Positions 48,240 to 60,600 are shown, counted from the stretch's first letter. The stretch is 64,000 nucleotides of DNA from Cryptomeria japonica (GCF_030272615.1 NC_081406.1:185791770-185855769), one strand, 5' to 3'. Notes: a model not told the origin generated them from the letters alone. Translations and numbers: made by a program.

Positions 48240-48480
48240 ACCCTTTTAGGAGCCAAGCTTGTTAAAGGTTTACAAAATGTCCTGTTAGGAATAGACCCTG
48301 TTAGGGACCACCCGGTTAAGGGATTGACTATAATGCCATGTTAGAAGCAATACTATGTTAGGAGTAACCTCGATAGAGGATTTGAAATCCAAGCTAATGG
48401 ATCACCTGGTTAGAGGATTTTGATAGCACTAAACTTGTTAAAGCTTACCCAGTTAAGGGATTTAACTATTGTAATTGTTA
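48240..48480 (-). repeat. Cluster of GGTTAAGGG / TGTTAGGA words in LTR E
   Basis: At least eight alternating imperfect words (cctgttagga, cctgttaggg, cccggttaaggga, atgttaggagtaacc, cctggttagagga, cccagttaaggga) spaced about 20-35 bp. The same cluster lies in minus orientation relative to 14651-14880 and 20560-20766. Confidence 0.75.
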
Positions 48481-48830
48481 GAGAACAACATGGGTTGTTG
48501 ATCTGGAAAATGGCAATACTTTGCTTGATCAGATCATTTTCATGCTCCTATCTTCCTTCACACATACTATAGATACACCTTCTAGTTTGACAACCAATCA
48601 CACTGACACTTAACCAAAATTGCCAACACTACAACAAAACAACTCATCCACCTTATATGCAAAACAATAGGTCAGTAACACATCACAAACCTAAGATCTC
48701 ATAGAGATTACAAGAAAATTGGTTCAAGTATGACCATTAGATTACATAACAATCATTGCATATTGTTCAAGACAACCTCAATCACTCCTTGATCATTACT
48801 TCATCGATTCCTGTAACTCATCACACGGTT

Positions 48831-48835
48831 TCATC
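48831..48835. repeat. Target-site duplication of copia D, left copy
   Basis: tcatc; right copy tcctc at 55097-55101, one mismatch. Confidence 0.7.
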
Positions 48836-49199
48836 TATAGGAGTTGAGAAATACAACCCACAGCAGCCTGAAGATCTTCTGCAATCCGAATAACCTGTTA
48901 CAAGGAGAAGCTATGAAGCAAGAATCTGAAGAACACACAAAACATAGGAAAACTATTCTCAAAAAATGAGAGCTCCAATTCACCAAAAAGTATTGTGAAA
49001 AGATAATACAATGAAAAAATAACCTCTAATAGGTCAAGAAACCCTAAAAAGGGAAAACCTAGGCTTGCACATAATAATTAATAAAATAATTAATTAATAT
49101 GCACCTAATTTTAGCTTAAGTTTAAAAAGATAATTGGGAACTTAAAGAATTAAACAAATATTGTTTAATTAATCAAGTAAAGACCCAATTACTCTAACA
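48836..49199 (-). repeat. 3' LTR of copia D (364 bp)
   Basis: Plus-strand reading TATAGGAGTTGAG ... TTACTCTAACA. Followed by cccccctta, the polypurine complement. The outer end is TA rather than TG in both LTRs. Confidence 0.92.
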
Positions 49200-49409
49200 C
49201 CCCCCTTAAGCTAGACTTAGGGAGAAGCTAAAACCTAGAACAAATATTGAAAGCATGAAAGATGGGTCCTAGCAACAAGGCTTGATCAGGTACCCAAATA
49301 CAATGAAATCTCTATGAAACGAAGACAAAGGAGAAAACCTAGTGGGAAAAAACTCCTCTCCAAAAAGAGATAAAAGAACATGCTGAAAGAAGAAGAAGGA
49401 AGGAAGGCC

Positions 49410-52400
49410 TCATAAAGACCCCCCAAGGACAACTTCCTTCACCCCAAGCATAGAGCACAACTGAAGATAGTGCGGAGATGCAAAAGCTTTTGTGAAGATG
49501 TCTGCAACCTGCTCGGAAGTGGGAATGTACTCCAGAATGAGAACATCATCCTGGATCAACTAGCGAATGAAATACATGTGAAGCTCAATGTGCTTCGTCT
49601 ACTGATGCTCTACCGGGTTGCAAGAAATATGAATAGCACTCTGATTGTCACACCAAAGAACAATGGGACTATCAGGAGGAAAACCAAACTCAGTCATCAA
49701 CTATCGAAGCCATAAGATTTCCTAACTAGCGAGCACAATAACTCGTTACTCAGCCTCTGTAGATGATAATGCATGAGCAGTCTGCTTCTTGGAAGACCAT
49801 GTGATAGGACCAGAGCCAAGACAAAAAAACAAAGCCAGAAGTAGACTTCTGATCAGTGACATCACCAGCCCAATCTGAGTCAGTGAAGCCAACAATGTGA
49901 GGTTCCCCTGATGTGTACTGAATGCCATGAGAATGAGTGCCCTGAATGTACCTCAAAATACATTTGGCAGTTGGCCAATGACTCTCATGAGGATCATGGG
50001 AGAATCAAGAGACAAGACCAACCGCAAAGGAAATATCAGGACAGGTGTAAGTCAGGTACAACAAACTGCCAACCAACTGCCTGTAAAGTGTAGAATCTAC
50101 CGAAGGAGTGGGGCAAGGGGTGGTCAAAACAACCCCTGATTGAAATGGAGTGGGAGCAGGCTTGTAATCAATCATGCCGAAGCACTAAAGCATGTCAAGA
50201 TCATACTTCTACTGGTAGAGGTAGATCCCATCAGAAGACTGAATCACCTAAAGACCAAGGAAATAGTACAAAAGACCAAGATCTGTCATCTCAAACTGGT
50301 CCATCAAGGCACGCTAAATATGCTGAATCATAGAGGATGAGCTACCCATGATGAGAAGATCATCAACATATAGCACAAGAATTAGGATGTCACCCTCAAG
50401 AAGTTGAATGTACAATATGTGATAAGAATGACTGTGGGAGAACCCAATGGAGAGCAAGAAAGAGTCCATCTTCTCATACCAAGCCTGAGGGGCCTATTTG
50501 AGACCATACAATGAATACCGAAGTCTACAAACCAAAGAACTATCTTGCACAAATCCCTGAGGTTGTTCCATGTAGATTTCCTCTTGTAGATCCCCATGCA
50601 ACAAGGCACTCTTCACATCCATCTGAAAGATAGGCCAACACCAAGAAGCTGCAAGAGACAGTACAAAGCGAATGGAATTCATCTTGGCAATAGGGGCAAA
50701 TGTCTCAAAGTAATCAATACCCTCAACTTGTAAAAACCCTTTCGCAACAAAATGTGCTTTGTGCTTATCAATGGAACCATCAGCAGCATACTTAGTGCGA
50801 AACAACCAATGGCACCTAAACATCTTTCTTCCCTTAGGAAGAGGACAGAGATCCCAAGTATGATTCCTCATCAAAGAAGAATACACTTCCTCCATAGCAC
50901 AATCCCACTCAGGGTGACCTGTCACCTCTGAAAACTTCTGAGGATCATCTGAAATAGCATGAATCAAAATACTATAACCCACAGTATGAGAATGAGTGCG
51001 ATGAGTATCTGAAGGATCACCGACCAAAGGACCTGTCGCCTCAACAGCAAGGCGAGCCCACTTGGGCATCTGAGGTGGAGCAGGTGGAGGTGGGGATGGT
51101 GGATCATCAACACCATCATCAGAATCATCCTCCAAAAGATCCTAAAGGGGTGCAGTGGTCAGAGAAGGCAGAGGAGGAGACACTAGAGTTGGGGTATCCA
51201 CTGTGGGAAGGCACTCATCAAACTAAACATCCTGTCAAAACAGAACCTCTCTGGAATCAGGATCAAACAATATGTATGCCTTAACATCCTCACAGTAGCC
51301 AACAAAAATGAGTGGTCAGCTCTTCCACTCCATGGCCTGCCTTTGAGCATTAGGAATAAAAGCCCATGCCTCACTGCCAAACACTCTGAAAAAAGAAACA
51401 TCAAGCTTGTCATGAGACCAAGCCTCCTCAAGAGTCATATGTTGAATAGCCTTGTGAGGCATCCGATTCTAAATATAGTTTGCACAATTGACTACCTCAG
51501 CCCAAAAAGATGAATCCATGGACCTGGACTGAATCATACAATTTTCCATCTCCCATAAAGTTCGATTCTTGCATTCAGGGACACCATTCTGCTGAGGGCT
51601 GTAGGGAATAGTAAATTGATGCTGCAAACCATGCTTAGTGCAAAAATCTCTGAAAGCCTGATTCACATACTCCCCCCCATTATCTGTACGTATCCACCAA
51701 ATAGAACAACTAGACTACTTCTCTACATATGTCTTGAAGATTCGAAAGGAATCAAAGACATCAGACTTGTACTTAAGAAAGTACACCCATGTGCGTCTGG
51801 AGAAATCATCAATGAAAGTGAGTACATACTTGGCCCCTAAAAAAGAAGAAGTGGGAAATGACATGAGGTCACTGTGAATCAACTCCAAGGGTGCCAAAGC
51901 ATGAGAGGCTCTTCCCTTCGGAAAGGGATCTCTATGATGCTTACCAAGAACACAACCATGACAAACACTATCAATGCAGGAAATCTGTGGGAGCCCAAAA
52001 ACAAGTGCCTATGTACTCATCTGTTGAAGATATCTATAATTGACATGGCCCAATCGCTCATGCCAAATCTTACTCACTAAATCTGCATGTGCTATGAGAG
52101 ATGAACCTATACCTGAAGAGGGCTCAAATTCATCAAATCTGGAGAGATGAGATGTAGAATCCACACTACCAGTAGCCATAACCAAATCAGGGTCATGGAG
52201 GTCCCGAATAACCACATCATGTGGTGAGAACTCAACTATTTTACCAGAGACAGAGTGGCAAATCTGATAAATGGACAGGAGGTTCGTCGAGATGTTAGGG
52301 ACAACTAGAACATCTTGTAGAGTACCCCCATCCAAAGAGACAGAACCTAAACCCAAGATGAAAAGCTGAATTGAGTCACCCACTGTAATCTATGAAATAC

Positions 52401-52559
52401 CACAAGAGGCAAGAGAAGTTACCAACTGCTGAGTGTGTATCATATGGTGAGAAGCACCAAAATCTAGAATCCATGTGGACCCATAGGTCGAAGCTCTAGC
52501 AGTGAGAGCATGACCTTTCCCTGTGGAAGGAGAAGACGCCTGAGGTGAGAAAATATGAT
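49410..52559 (-). pseudogene. pol: Copia D pol: protease, integrase, RT, RNase H
   Basis: One long frame. Protease: WILDFGASHHM (52480), where the family has D-S-G. Integrase: zinc region HERLGHVNYRYLQ ... CHGCVLGKH (52060-51950), core LIHSDLMSFP, TFIDDFSRRTWVYFLK, TDNGGEYVNQAF, PQQNGVPECKNRT. RT: HTWDLCPLPKGRK, FAPIAKMNSIRFVLSLAA, FQMDVKSALLHGDLQEEIYM, active site LVLYVDDLLIMG (about 50385, YVDD intact). RNase H: TDSDWAGDVTDQKSTSGF (49870), a 1-nt shift near 49830, then CDNQSAIH and ADIFTKAF; stop TGA at 49410. About twenty single-codon stops interrupt it, nearly all TAG or TGA. Well preserved otherwise. Confidence 0.95.
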
Positions 52560-53445
52560 GTTGTTGCATGGCTTCCTCTAAAGCCTCTAATCGTTTCCAA
52601 CACCTAGAAACTGGATGTCCTTCCTTGCCACAAAAACTACAAGTGTAACCTGATTTCTTCTTAGTCTTGGAGGAAGACTCACCAGACTATGAAGATTTCC
52701 CTTGTTTGGGAGGAAATGGTTTTGAATCAGACTTAGGAGTAGGCTTGGAGGAATTCTCACTACCTACAGAAGGCTTCTTTGACTTTGATTTCTGCTTATG
52801 TTTCTCCTTCTCCTTAGAGGACTGAGCAACCAATGCTTTGTTCTTGGAGCCTAAGAGCGTATCTAGCTGAGAAAGATGAGACTGCTCATGAGACAATCAC
52901 TCACAAAAGACATCAAAGGTAGGCATGTTGAAACGAGAACCCAAGCCATCCATGGTGGAGTAGAAAGCAGAGGTAAAAAACTAAAAGTGACCCCAAATAT
53001 TCAAAAGAATCAAATGAATACACTCTGTATCTATCTTGTTCTTTCCACATCCCTGAAGAACAGATCTAGTAGTCTTGAATTTATTCAAAAAATCCTCAAT
53101 AGTGGGAAAGGTTTTAGGTGACAAAGAAACCAACTCTGCCTCAATCTGTAATGCTCGAATCTCATTGACCCTCCTGAAGAGAGAATCAAACTTCAACCAC
53201 ATATCCCGAGGAGTAAGCAACTCATCAAGGTGAAACAGAAGACTGTCAGAGACATGCAAAGAGAGAAAACCCATGGCCTCATCTAGCTTGTTCCTATGCA
53301 TAAGAATCTCATAAGGACATTGCAGTACTGGCTGAACCTCATCCAAAGAAGCCCACAACCCTCATGCCCTAAGAAGCCTCGTGATGCAGGGCTTCCAGGT
53401 GTGATAGTTGTGTGAAGTCAACAACTCAACAGAAGGATTTGCCAT
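52560..53445 (-). pseudogene. gag: Copia D gag
   Basis: ATG at 53445 (MANPSVELLTSHNYHTWKP), the copia gag N-terminus. TGA at about 53364, then a long open part 53358-52981 with RDMWLKFDSLF and LVSLSPKTFPTIEDFLNKFK, the UBN2/gag-polypeptide type. A Lys/Ser-rich stretch (KEKEKHKQKSKSKKPS) precedes the knuckle CSFCGKEGHPVSRC (about 52640). Stops TAG at 52981, TGA at about 52898 and TAG at 52687. It would form the particle and bind RNA. Confidence 0.9.
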
Positions 53446-54714
53446 GAGAACAAAAAAAACTCAGCACCTGCACCTGCTTGGTGGTTTTGTTTTATTATGT
53501 GATCTTTCAGAATAGACAGAAGATGCAGAAGGGTTTGTTTGTTTTGAGAGTTTAGGTGTTCTTTATTTCTAATATAAATGACAGAAAGTGAGAAAAAAAC
53601 ACCCCCCACAATAGAGAAACCCAAACCCTAGTACATAGAAATGAGAAGGAAGTAGTGCATAAGCAAAAAAACTTCAAATTGATATCTCATGTACCTGATG
53701 AATATTCTAAGAAAAAAGATCACAAATTTGAATAGAGCATGCTGAGAGCTTTCCAATGCCTATTCATTTTCAAAAAATGGAGTTCATTTGCCCATTCTAT
53801 GGCTCCGGAAGTACAAAAAAGAAGCCCAACTTTGACTGGTAAAAAATATAGTCAAATAGTACATGCAAAAAAAAAATCCCCTACCACAAGGTCTAGCTCA
53901 GAATCACCTTTTCAACACTTATTCGTTCACCAAAAACTGACTCCGGATGTACAATCTAGGCCCAAAAAACCAACCCCCTCTCAAAAAGACTAGAGAGGAG
54001 GAGGTGGTGGTGGTCCAGGCAGAGGTGGGGCTCGAGCCCGGGCTGAGCAGAGCATTGGCCAGGCAGAGGTGGTAGCAGGGGCTGGGTGGAGGTGGTGCGG
54101 CCTGAGTTGAGCAGAGCACTGGCCGAGTGGACGAATTGCTAGAGGGGACGGTCGATAGGGCTGCTGGAGGCTGGCAGAGCTGCTAGAGGCCGGGGGGGCT
54201 GCCGGAGTGTGCAAGGGCCGGGGTGGATGGAGGGTGGTGGAGCTGCCAGAATGTGCAGCCATCTTGGGCCAGGGTGGCTAGCAGAGCCAGTGGGCCCGAC
54301 CTGACTAGTTTGCAGGCGTCGTACAGCGCCGGATAGTCAGGTCTGGTGCCCAAAAACCTAAAAAAATTGCCTTTTCGCCTTTGTGATTTTTTTTTTTAAA
54401 TAAAAAAAAATCCAATGTGCATGTCGTAAAAAGGCAAAAAAAAAATTTAATTTTTTTTCTCGATTTGCGTGTCAGGGTCGTACGACCTAGTTGGGAGAAA
54501 AAAAATCACCTAGATGCTCAAGAGTAAAAAATGGACAAATTTCATATGACTATATGGGTTTTTGGGCCTTCTAAGCACAATGGTGAGGTCTATTTAGGCC
54601 CAAAATGTTCAGAAAAAAAACCTTAACCCTAAGCACATAAAAAATGCCTAAAACCCCAGATCTGCTTTAAATGCAAAATTCTCAAAAAACAAGAATAGGT
54701 AGCTATAGATTTGA
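53446..54714 (-). other. Leader of copia D with a GC-rich patch
   Basis: 1.27 kb between primer site and gag, long for copia. 53990-54330 is far richer in G+C than anything nearby and has repeated words (aggcagaggtgg, gagcagagca(t/c)tggcc). The minus frame 54262-53990 is Pro/Ala/Ser-rich (90 codons) and is probably composition, not a protein. Confidence 0.7.
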
Positions 54715-54726
54715 GCTCTGATACCA
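54715..54726 (-). other. Primer-binding site of copia D
   Basis: Minus TGGTATCAGAGC, a perfect Met-tRNA complement directly adjoining the LTR. Confidence 0.93.
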
Positions 54727-55096
54727 TATAGGAGTTGAGAAATACAACCCCACAGTAGCCTGAAGATCTTCTGCAAGCCGAATAACCTATTACAAAGAGA
54801 AGCAATGAAGCAATAATCTAAAGAACACAAAAACACAGGAAAACTATTCTCAAAAGATGAGAGCTCCAATTCACCAAAAAGTATTGTGAAAAGATAATAC
54901 AATGAAAAGAAAAAATAACCTCTAATAGGTCAAGAAACCTTAAAAATGGAAAACCCTAGGCTTGCACATAATATTTAATAAAAGAATTAACTAATATGCA
55001 CCTAATGCTAGCTCAAGTGTAAAAAGATAATTGGGAACTTAAAGAATTAAACAAATATTGTTTAATTAATCAAGTAAAGACCCAATTACTCTAACA
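54727..55096 (-). repeat. 5' LTR of copia D (370 bp)
   Basis: Same sequence as 48836-49199 with scattered differences and a few small insertions. Confidence 0.93.
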
Positions 55097-55395
55097 TCCT
55101 CTTCATGTAATGTACTCGCTCATCCCCAAGAAAAAACCGTTATTTCTACGTGTGAAAAAACACTTGAAACTTATCACACAACATGCATACGTGGCATAAT
55201 CATTACCGATCACAATTTGATCATAAATCAATACAACCGATTCACCAAGCTCCATCAGTTAGGGTTTGGCATATCAACAAGTAGGGTTAATATTTGATCT
55301 CACTGCTTCTAAAGTAATATCAGTTTCCTTCACTTATTCAACTACTAGTTGCAAAACAACATCATTACTAGTAACAATTGGTATCAATGACAACA

Positions 55396-55400
55396 CAATA
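55396..55400. repeat. Target-site duplication of solo LTR E, right copy
   Basis: caata, identical to 47792-47796. Confidence 0.85.
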
Positions 55401-56085
55401 GTTCATCAATGCAATATTGAATCAAATACCAATTGAATGTTGTCTCAAACTTTCTATATAATTCACCAGATTCACTTAGCTCAAATACAACAAGTTTTCT
55501 AACCAACACATCTCTTGTTACTATAGTTACACTTTGAATCTCATCAATAGTGGCAACCTTATGTTTATAAGAAGGAGGGAAAGATCTCAACACCTTAGCC
55601 ACAATCTCATCTTCTTCAAACTTTCCATCGGCAAATCTGATACCAAGGACAAGCTCATTCACCTTAGCCATGTATAAATGTATGTTCTTATCATCACCCA
55701 TCTTCAATGTTTCATACTTTCCTTTTAAACTCTGCAACTAATCAACTTTAATTTGACTATCACCTTCATACAGGATTTCTAGCTTCACCCAAATCTCATG
55801 TGAGGTCTAAAGTTCCATAACATTTGTCATTTTAGAATCAGTTAGGGCATTGAGAAATGTTTCCTTTGCTCTGATGTTACATTTAGCTTCTTTAGCCTCA
55901 TCAGGAGTGGATGGTTCATTTTGAGGAATAACATAGGCATTCTTCGTAATCTTCCAATAATATTCTCCAAGACATTTCAAATGTGCCTCCATCCATCTCT
56001 TCCATATAGTATAGTTGCTTCCATCAAATCTCAAACTATCCTTATTGAAAAGAATGCCTTGAGCTTCCATCTCAGATCTCCTCAA
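55401..56085 (-). pseudogene. gag: Copia C gag, 5' part
   Basis: The ATG at 56085 opens MRRSEMEAQGILFNKDSLRF, then FDGSNYTIWKRWMEAHLKCL (DUF4219-type start) and a TAG at 55807. UBN2-type gag follows at 55737-55401: LKGKYETLKMGDDKNIHLYM, VLRSFPPSYKHKVATIDE. The reading runs in frame into 47796 once E is removed. Gag forms the particle. Confidence 0.88.
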
Positions 56086-56126
56086 GAAATTAAGCTTCTA
56101 CTAGAGGATCTATCTTTGATACCAAT

Positions 56127-57370
56127 TGGGATTTAATTTGATGTGAATTAGTCTTGACCAGATCACATGAAATTAAACCCCAAAACATAAACTGATAAAC
56201 TGTAGCAACAATAGATAAGCAAATTAACAGCACAACACACAACACCAAGATATTGATGTGGAAAACCTGATTTAGGGAAAAACCATGGTGGGAACCTACC
56301 CATAGTAAGATGATACTCTGCAGTGGTATGTGAAAATATTACAATGGGGTATTCACATGCCTTCAGGCACACTGCCTAGAGCTCACTACTCAAAATATAT
56401 ATGCCCATAAGGCTACAACCCTCAGGAAAGTTGCACTAACTTAGAAAATGATTCAAACTACAATCCAGAAGAAATGAACTGCAATGCTAACATCTACAAA
56501 TTCCCGATGATAGTTTTAGACAATTGTCTATTCAACACCAAACACACCTCAATAATTTACTGAATGATATATCCTTGTTTTCACATTCATCTCTCTCTGA
56601 TAATGCAAACACAATATTGACAACTAAATTACATAAGCATCTCACCTATGTATAAAAATCATCAACCTTGATAACAAGGTCGGTTAAACCCTCAACCCTC
56701 AACTCACAATTGAAAAAATTACATTGCATGATACAAAGTGACCACCAGACCAATATTATGATTTACATTACATAGAATGGACCTAATTCAAATTCCCAAA
56801 TGATTACATTCACCAGAAATCCTACCAAGATCAACTGCAACATGCTACACCACCAAAAATATTGCATAACATGCAAATCATCATTGATTCATAGAAATCA
56901 CCAAAATCTCACTCAATGATCAATGTGGATCACCAAAAAAAATAGGAAATGACTAGGAAACACTAGCAAGAACGGTAGAATCATCTAGAATAGTTGCACC
57001 AACACTTCTTTTAAAATCTTCATCGGTCAATGTCTTAAAGCTCAAGAACAGAACCAACCAACAACTATCACAAGGAAAGATAGCTTGCAGAGCACTAAAT
57101 TATGAACCATTTTAAATGAAGATACACAAGATCATCCCAAAAAAATAATCCAAAGTCTCAACACAATATTTGATCACACTGGAAGATACTGGAGGAAATA
57201 CTAGATTCTACAAAACAGTGATCAACACAACCAAATAACAAAACCAAATAAAAAACTCTTCCCAAACTCACGAGAATAACTCATAGGAATATGTTGATAT
57301 CAATGACAACAACATTTCCTAGCATAAGCAATGATCAATCAAGTCCAACAATCTCCCCAATAATCCAACA
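56127..57370 (-). repeat. 5' LTR of copia C (1,244 bp)
   Basis: Plus-strand start TGGGATTTAATTTG after gataccaat (primer site complement); end AATAATCCAACA then TSD ccttc. Compared with the left LTR, the GAGGGGGGTGAATC block near its start is missing. Confidence 0.88.
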
Positions 57371-57375
57371 CCTTC
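57371..57375. repeat. Target-site duplication of copia C, right copy
   Basis: ccttc, identical to 42699-42703. Confidence 0.85.
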
Positions 57376-59230
57376 TCCACTTATTCCTCTATAACCTTCA
57401 TTGTCTCCACATTTGTTTGGTCTAGATGATTAGTATCCTTAACTACATCCTGCATTGTTTCTTTATTACTATTATTCATCTATTCTTTGAAACTTGTTTC
57501 CAGAATAGAGGAAACATTGACTTAAACTTTATCAACATCCAGAATGGATTTATCATCACCACCACCTTTCTCTTCTCCTAAGACAATATCAAATCTATGC
57601 TTTCCAAGAATTGCCTTCAATATCTTCTTTGTCTCTTTCATCACTCTGTCTCCCCAATTATAAGCTTATTCACCCTTGTCTTACTTCTAAACTCCCTTTT
57701 CACTCCCTTAAATATCTGATTCATCTCTTCAACTGATATAAAAGGGCATATAATTATCAGCACTTGCTCTCTAAGTCTTTGCTCCTTAGTGTTGGCATTA
57801 ACTCTCCTCATCTCTAAGAGATTATATAGGCTTTTTAGATCTCATACATGATGTCTATAAATTCCCTTTTGAATGAATTAAAGTATTTTATTGTGGCTTC
57901 TTCAATACTCTCTTCTCAACATCATCAAATTTATCATAAAACTCAAAAAGTGGCTTTAAGTTACCTTATATAGTGATGGCTTTTTCTACATCATCAACAG
58001 ACATACTAGATTTATCTATCTTCATTTTCTTACTTGCCTTCTCTTCACTGGATGGTTTGGCTTTAGAGACCATTATTGCTTTGGTTACCTTTGTATTTAT
58101 TTCCTTTACAACTTCATCAAACTTTGTTTCCTCATCATCTTCAACTATTACATATTCTCTTGAACTTTTGGCCTTCTTTCTCTTTCCTTCCTTGTCGGAT
58201 GATTTGTCTTGTGATTTCTCAGTGTTGGCTAGCTTAGGAGAATTGGAGGAGGATGCAAAGCTTTTGGTTTGTCTTTGTTTTCTGGGAGAGGATCTTGGAA
58301 CAATAGATCTTTCTTTGGTGGGTTTCTCCTCTTCAACTACCTTTGACCTCTTCTTGGCTTCCCTCATAGTTTCTTTGGAAATTTTATTACTCTCTACATA
58401 CTCAACTTATTTTTTGACCTTCTAGACTATCTCAGGTCTCTTAAATTGAGAATGCAACTGTAGGTCTTTCTCTACAAATGTACCAAATATCTCCTTTGAA
58501 GTATCTATAAGCTTACTCAATAGATGTTGAGCATACAACTCAAATATTTTCTCATCTGCCTCATACCCCATAAGAATGATCCAAACTAATCCAGGCTCGA
58601 TGACTTCCATCAAGCATTGATCAATGTCCACCATGAAATAGATAGAGTCCTTAGACTTCTCAATAATTTATTTTAGGATCCTTTCCATAGTCTGCATCAT
58701 GTTGTGTAAATTCTTGAAATATCCCCAAAGATCAGTTCTTTAGGCCTTACTATCACCAATGTTGTATAAAAGTTCTTTGATTTAAACTTCCTCTGGCTTG
58801 TCATTTTGCCATTGAACATTACCAACTCCCTAAACCTCATTCATGAAGTAAAAGAACAAACACAAGATTATAGTACCATACTTGAATGTATTCTTCTTAT
58901 CCTTCTTTATCAAAGTCAGATTCTCTATTAGTTGGATCCATAGTAGCTCACATAGATCATACTATTTGTTCTCCTTAATCATTTGGTAGGCTGCATAGAT
59001 TGTAGTATCAGATATAGAATTATCTCAGCTAGAGTGGTAGATCTTGTAACCGATAACCATAGAGGAATACTTCACATCTAGCTCAATTAGACCATTTATT
59101 GTCATAGCCTTCTTATGAAATATTGAACTAGTTGCATGGGTGATAAGTTGATTCTTCACAGATTGTTCCACAAAAAATTCATCCATGGATTTTAAATATT
59201 ACTCGATTTCTTCTAGAAATTAGTCCAAAT
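57376..59230 (-). pseudogene. Element B ORF2, N-terminal and linker part
   Basis: Minus strand from about 59230. It aligns with element A ORF2 residues about 140-400 through several stops: KNTFKYGTIILCLFFYFMNE against KFGNLLVCLMLYITKE, and MEVIEPGLVWIILMGYEADE against MEAVVPRTIWVTEMGYEIDD. A Lys/Glu/Ser-rich open stretch follows (58367-57966: KKRSKVVEEEKPTKERS, SDKEGKRKKAKSSREYVIV), equal in place to the basic linker of A. Function unknown. The opposite ORF 57973-58425 is a shadow. Confidence 0.7.
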
Positions 59231-60600
59231 AATTTGTAACACTCTAATACAACTTTTGTCAACCTATCAGATTCAAGCACAAACCACTAGCAGGGGGAAA
59301 TAGGATTTTCTTGAAAACTCCCCCAGGCCAAAGGCTTTAAATTAAATCCTGGAGGATTTTCCAGCACCAAATTCAAGTGCAGACCCATTTCCTGTATCAA
59401 TCTCACTCTTCTTCACCCATGTCTTCTACATTTGATTCCTGATCTCATCCACTTTCCCTTTACCTTTATCATTTGTCTACACAATCTAGTTATCTACCAG
59501 GCCCTTCATGTCTACATTCTTACTTCTACAAAATCTTACAATGTGACCAGATTTGTTGCAATTGTAGCAAACAACATTTCCCTTTCTAGACCTATAATTC
59601 CCTTGATTTCCTCTTGATTTTCACTAATTAGAAATGTGTACAAACCTATTTCATGCATAACATCTAATATTCCTAATATCGAAAGAGTTATTCATCATAA
59701 TTTTACATTCACTTGATTTATGTCCATACTTATTGCAATTGAAACACTGACTAGAGAAGGATGGACCATTTAGATTCATTCCACTTCTACATTGAATAAC
59801 TTTATGACCAAATTTATTGCAAACAAAGTAATTTCTGTTGAAAGATGTATATTTTTTTGCATTAGGTTGTCTTACCAAAGACCTTTTAGGTTTGTTCTTC
59901 TAGTTTTCTGACAGGATTTCTTTGACCATATTTAGAGATTTCACCTTTCTCAAATCCAAGACCTTTCTTGTCATCTACCTTCTTCTAGCTTTCAAGTAGC
60001 ATATGAAGTTTAGCTAAGCTAATATTTAACTAATCCTTGTATTTATTTGTAGTCACAAGTTCATTCCTAAGAGTGACAATTTACTTTCAAAGTTCATTCT
60101 CATTGTGATTGGATTTTTGCAGGTCAAGCTTCAGTTGGCCAATCTCACAATCAAGTCTATGGAATTCATCAAATCTTTCTTTCAAAGACTGATTAAGATT
60201 ATCTTCATTGTTCTTCCTTCGCTCAATTTCTTTGGTCAATTTCATCACTATAGATTCCATCTTATTTTTTCAAGGCTGCATTATCTTTTGTAATCTTCTC
60301 ATATTCTACTATCTTCTCCTTCAAGGCTTGACTTAGGTGACCATCATCCATACTTTTGCTTTATTTCTACTTACTTATTCATAGAGTTCATTTCTCTTTT
60401 CCATGGACTTGTTTAGCTGCTGTCTCAATGCTTTAATGAAATTTTCAATATCCTTAAGATTCGTTTGCAATTCCAAGACTTTAGCTTTGGACTGATCAAG
60501 ATCATCTAATGCAACTAGGAGTTATTGATGCAGACCACCAGAATCCATTGAATCACCTTCCTAGATTTTCCTCAAGCTATTAGTCTTATTCTGAGGAACG
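59231..60600 (-). pseudogene. gag: Element B gag: coiled coil and four zinc knuckles
   Basis: Minus strand, broken. A long coiled-coil region (60580-60000) is followed by knuckles: VCNKFGHKVIQC (59835, first Cys lost), CFNCNKYGHKSSEC (59745), a decayed third one at 59660 and CYNCNKSGHIVRFC (59560). Number, order and spacing equal those of A and A3, as does the absence of pol. The open piece 59878-59651 holds the first two. Gag would package RNA; this copy is dead. Confidence 0.8.

Larger units (their letters stand above)
48836..55096 (-). mobile_element. Copia element D, complete structure (6.3 kb)
   Basis: Innermost element of the nest. Short LTRs (364 and 370 bp). Minus-strand primer site TGGTATCAGAGC (54715-54726), long leader with a GC-rich part, gag, protease, integrase, RT, RNase H, polypurine tract (49200-49207). 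The gag-pol frame is nearly shift-free and is broken mainly by single-base stops. The two LTRs differ at roughly 20 positions by eye, so it is the youngest of the nest. Confidence 0.94.
47797..55395 (-). mobile_element. Solo LTR E (about 1.34 kb) split by copia D
   Basis: Left piece 47797-48835, right piece 55097-55395. On the minus strand it starts TGTTGTCATTGATACC and ends near CCAGATCCT (canonical CA lost). It has ggaggggggtgaatcagtag (47828), gatgtggaaacccaaatggg (48168) and a cluster of CCCGGTTAAGGGA/CCTGTTAGGA words (48240-48480) like that in the G LTRs. No internal genes of its own. TSD caata. Confidence 0.85.
42704..57370 (-). mobile_element. Copia element C, complete ends, interrupted by E and D
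   Basis: TSD ccttc on both sides. LTRs are 42704-43977 and 56127-57370. Minus-strand order: primer site (about 56113-56124), gag, protease, integrase, RT, RNase H, polypurine tract (43978-43992). Removing E/D (47797-55395 plus one TSD) restores an in-frame gag, which proves the nesting. Element length without inserts is about 7 kb. Broken throughout. Confidence 0.92.

Noticed and set aside
53990-54262. Pro/Ala-rich 90-aa minus ORF
   Set aside because: Open only because the patch is GC-rich; it lies in the untranslated leader of copia D and has no start context or homology that I recognise.
57973-58425. 150-aa plus-strand ORF
   Set aside because: Antisense of the Lys/Glu-rich linker of element B ORF2.
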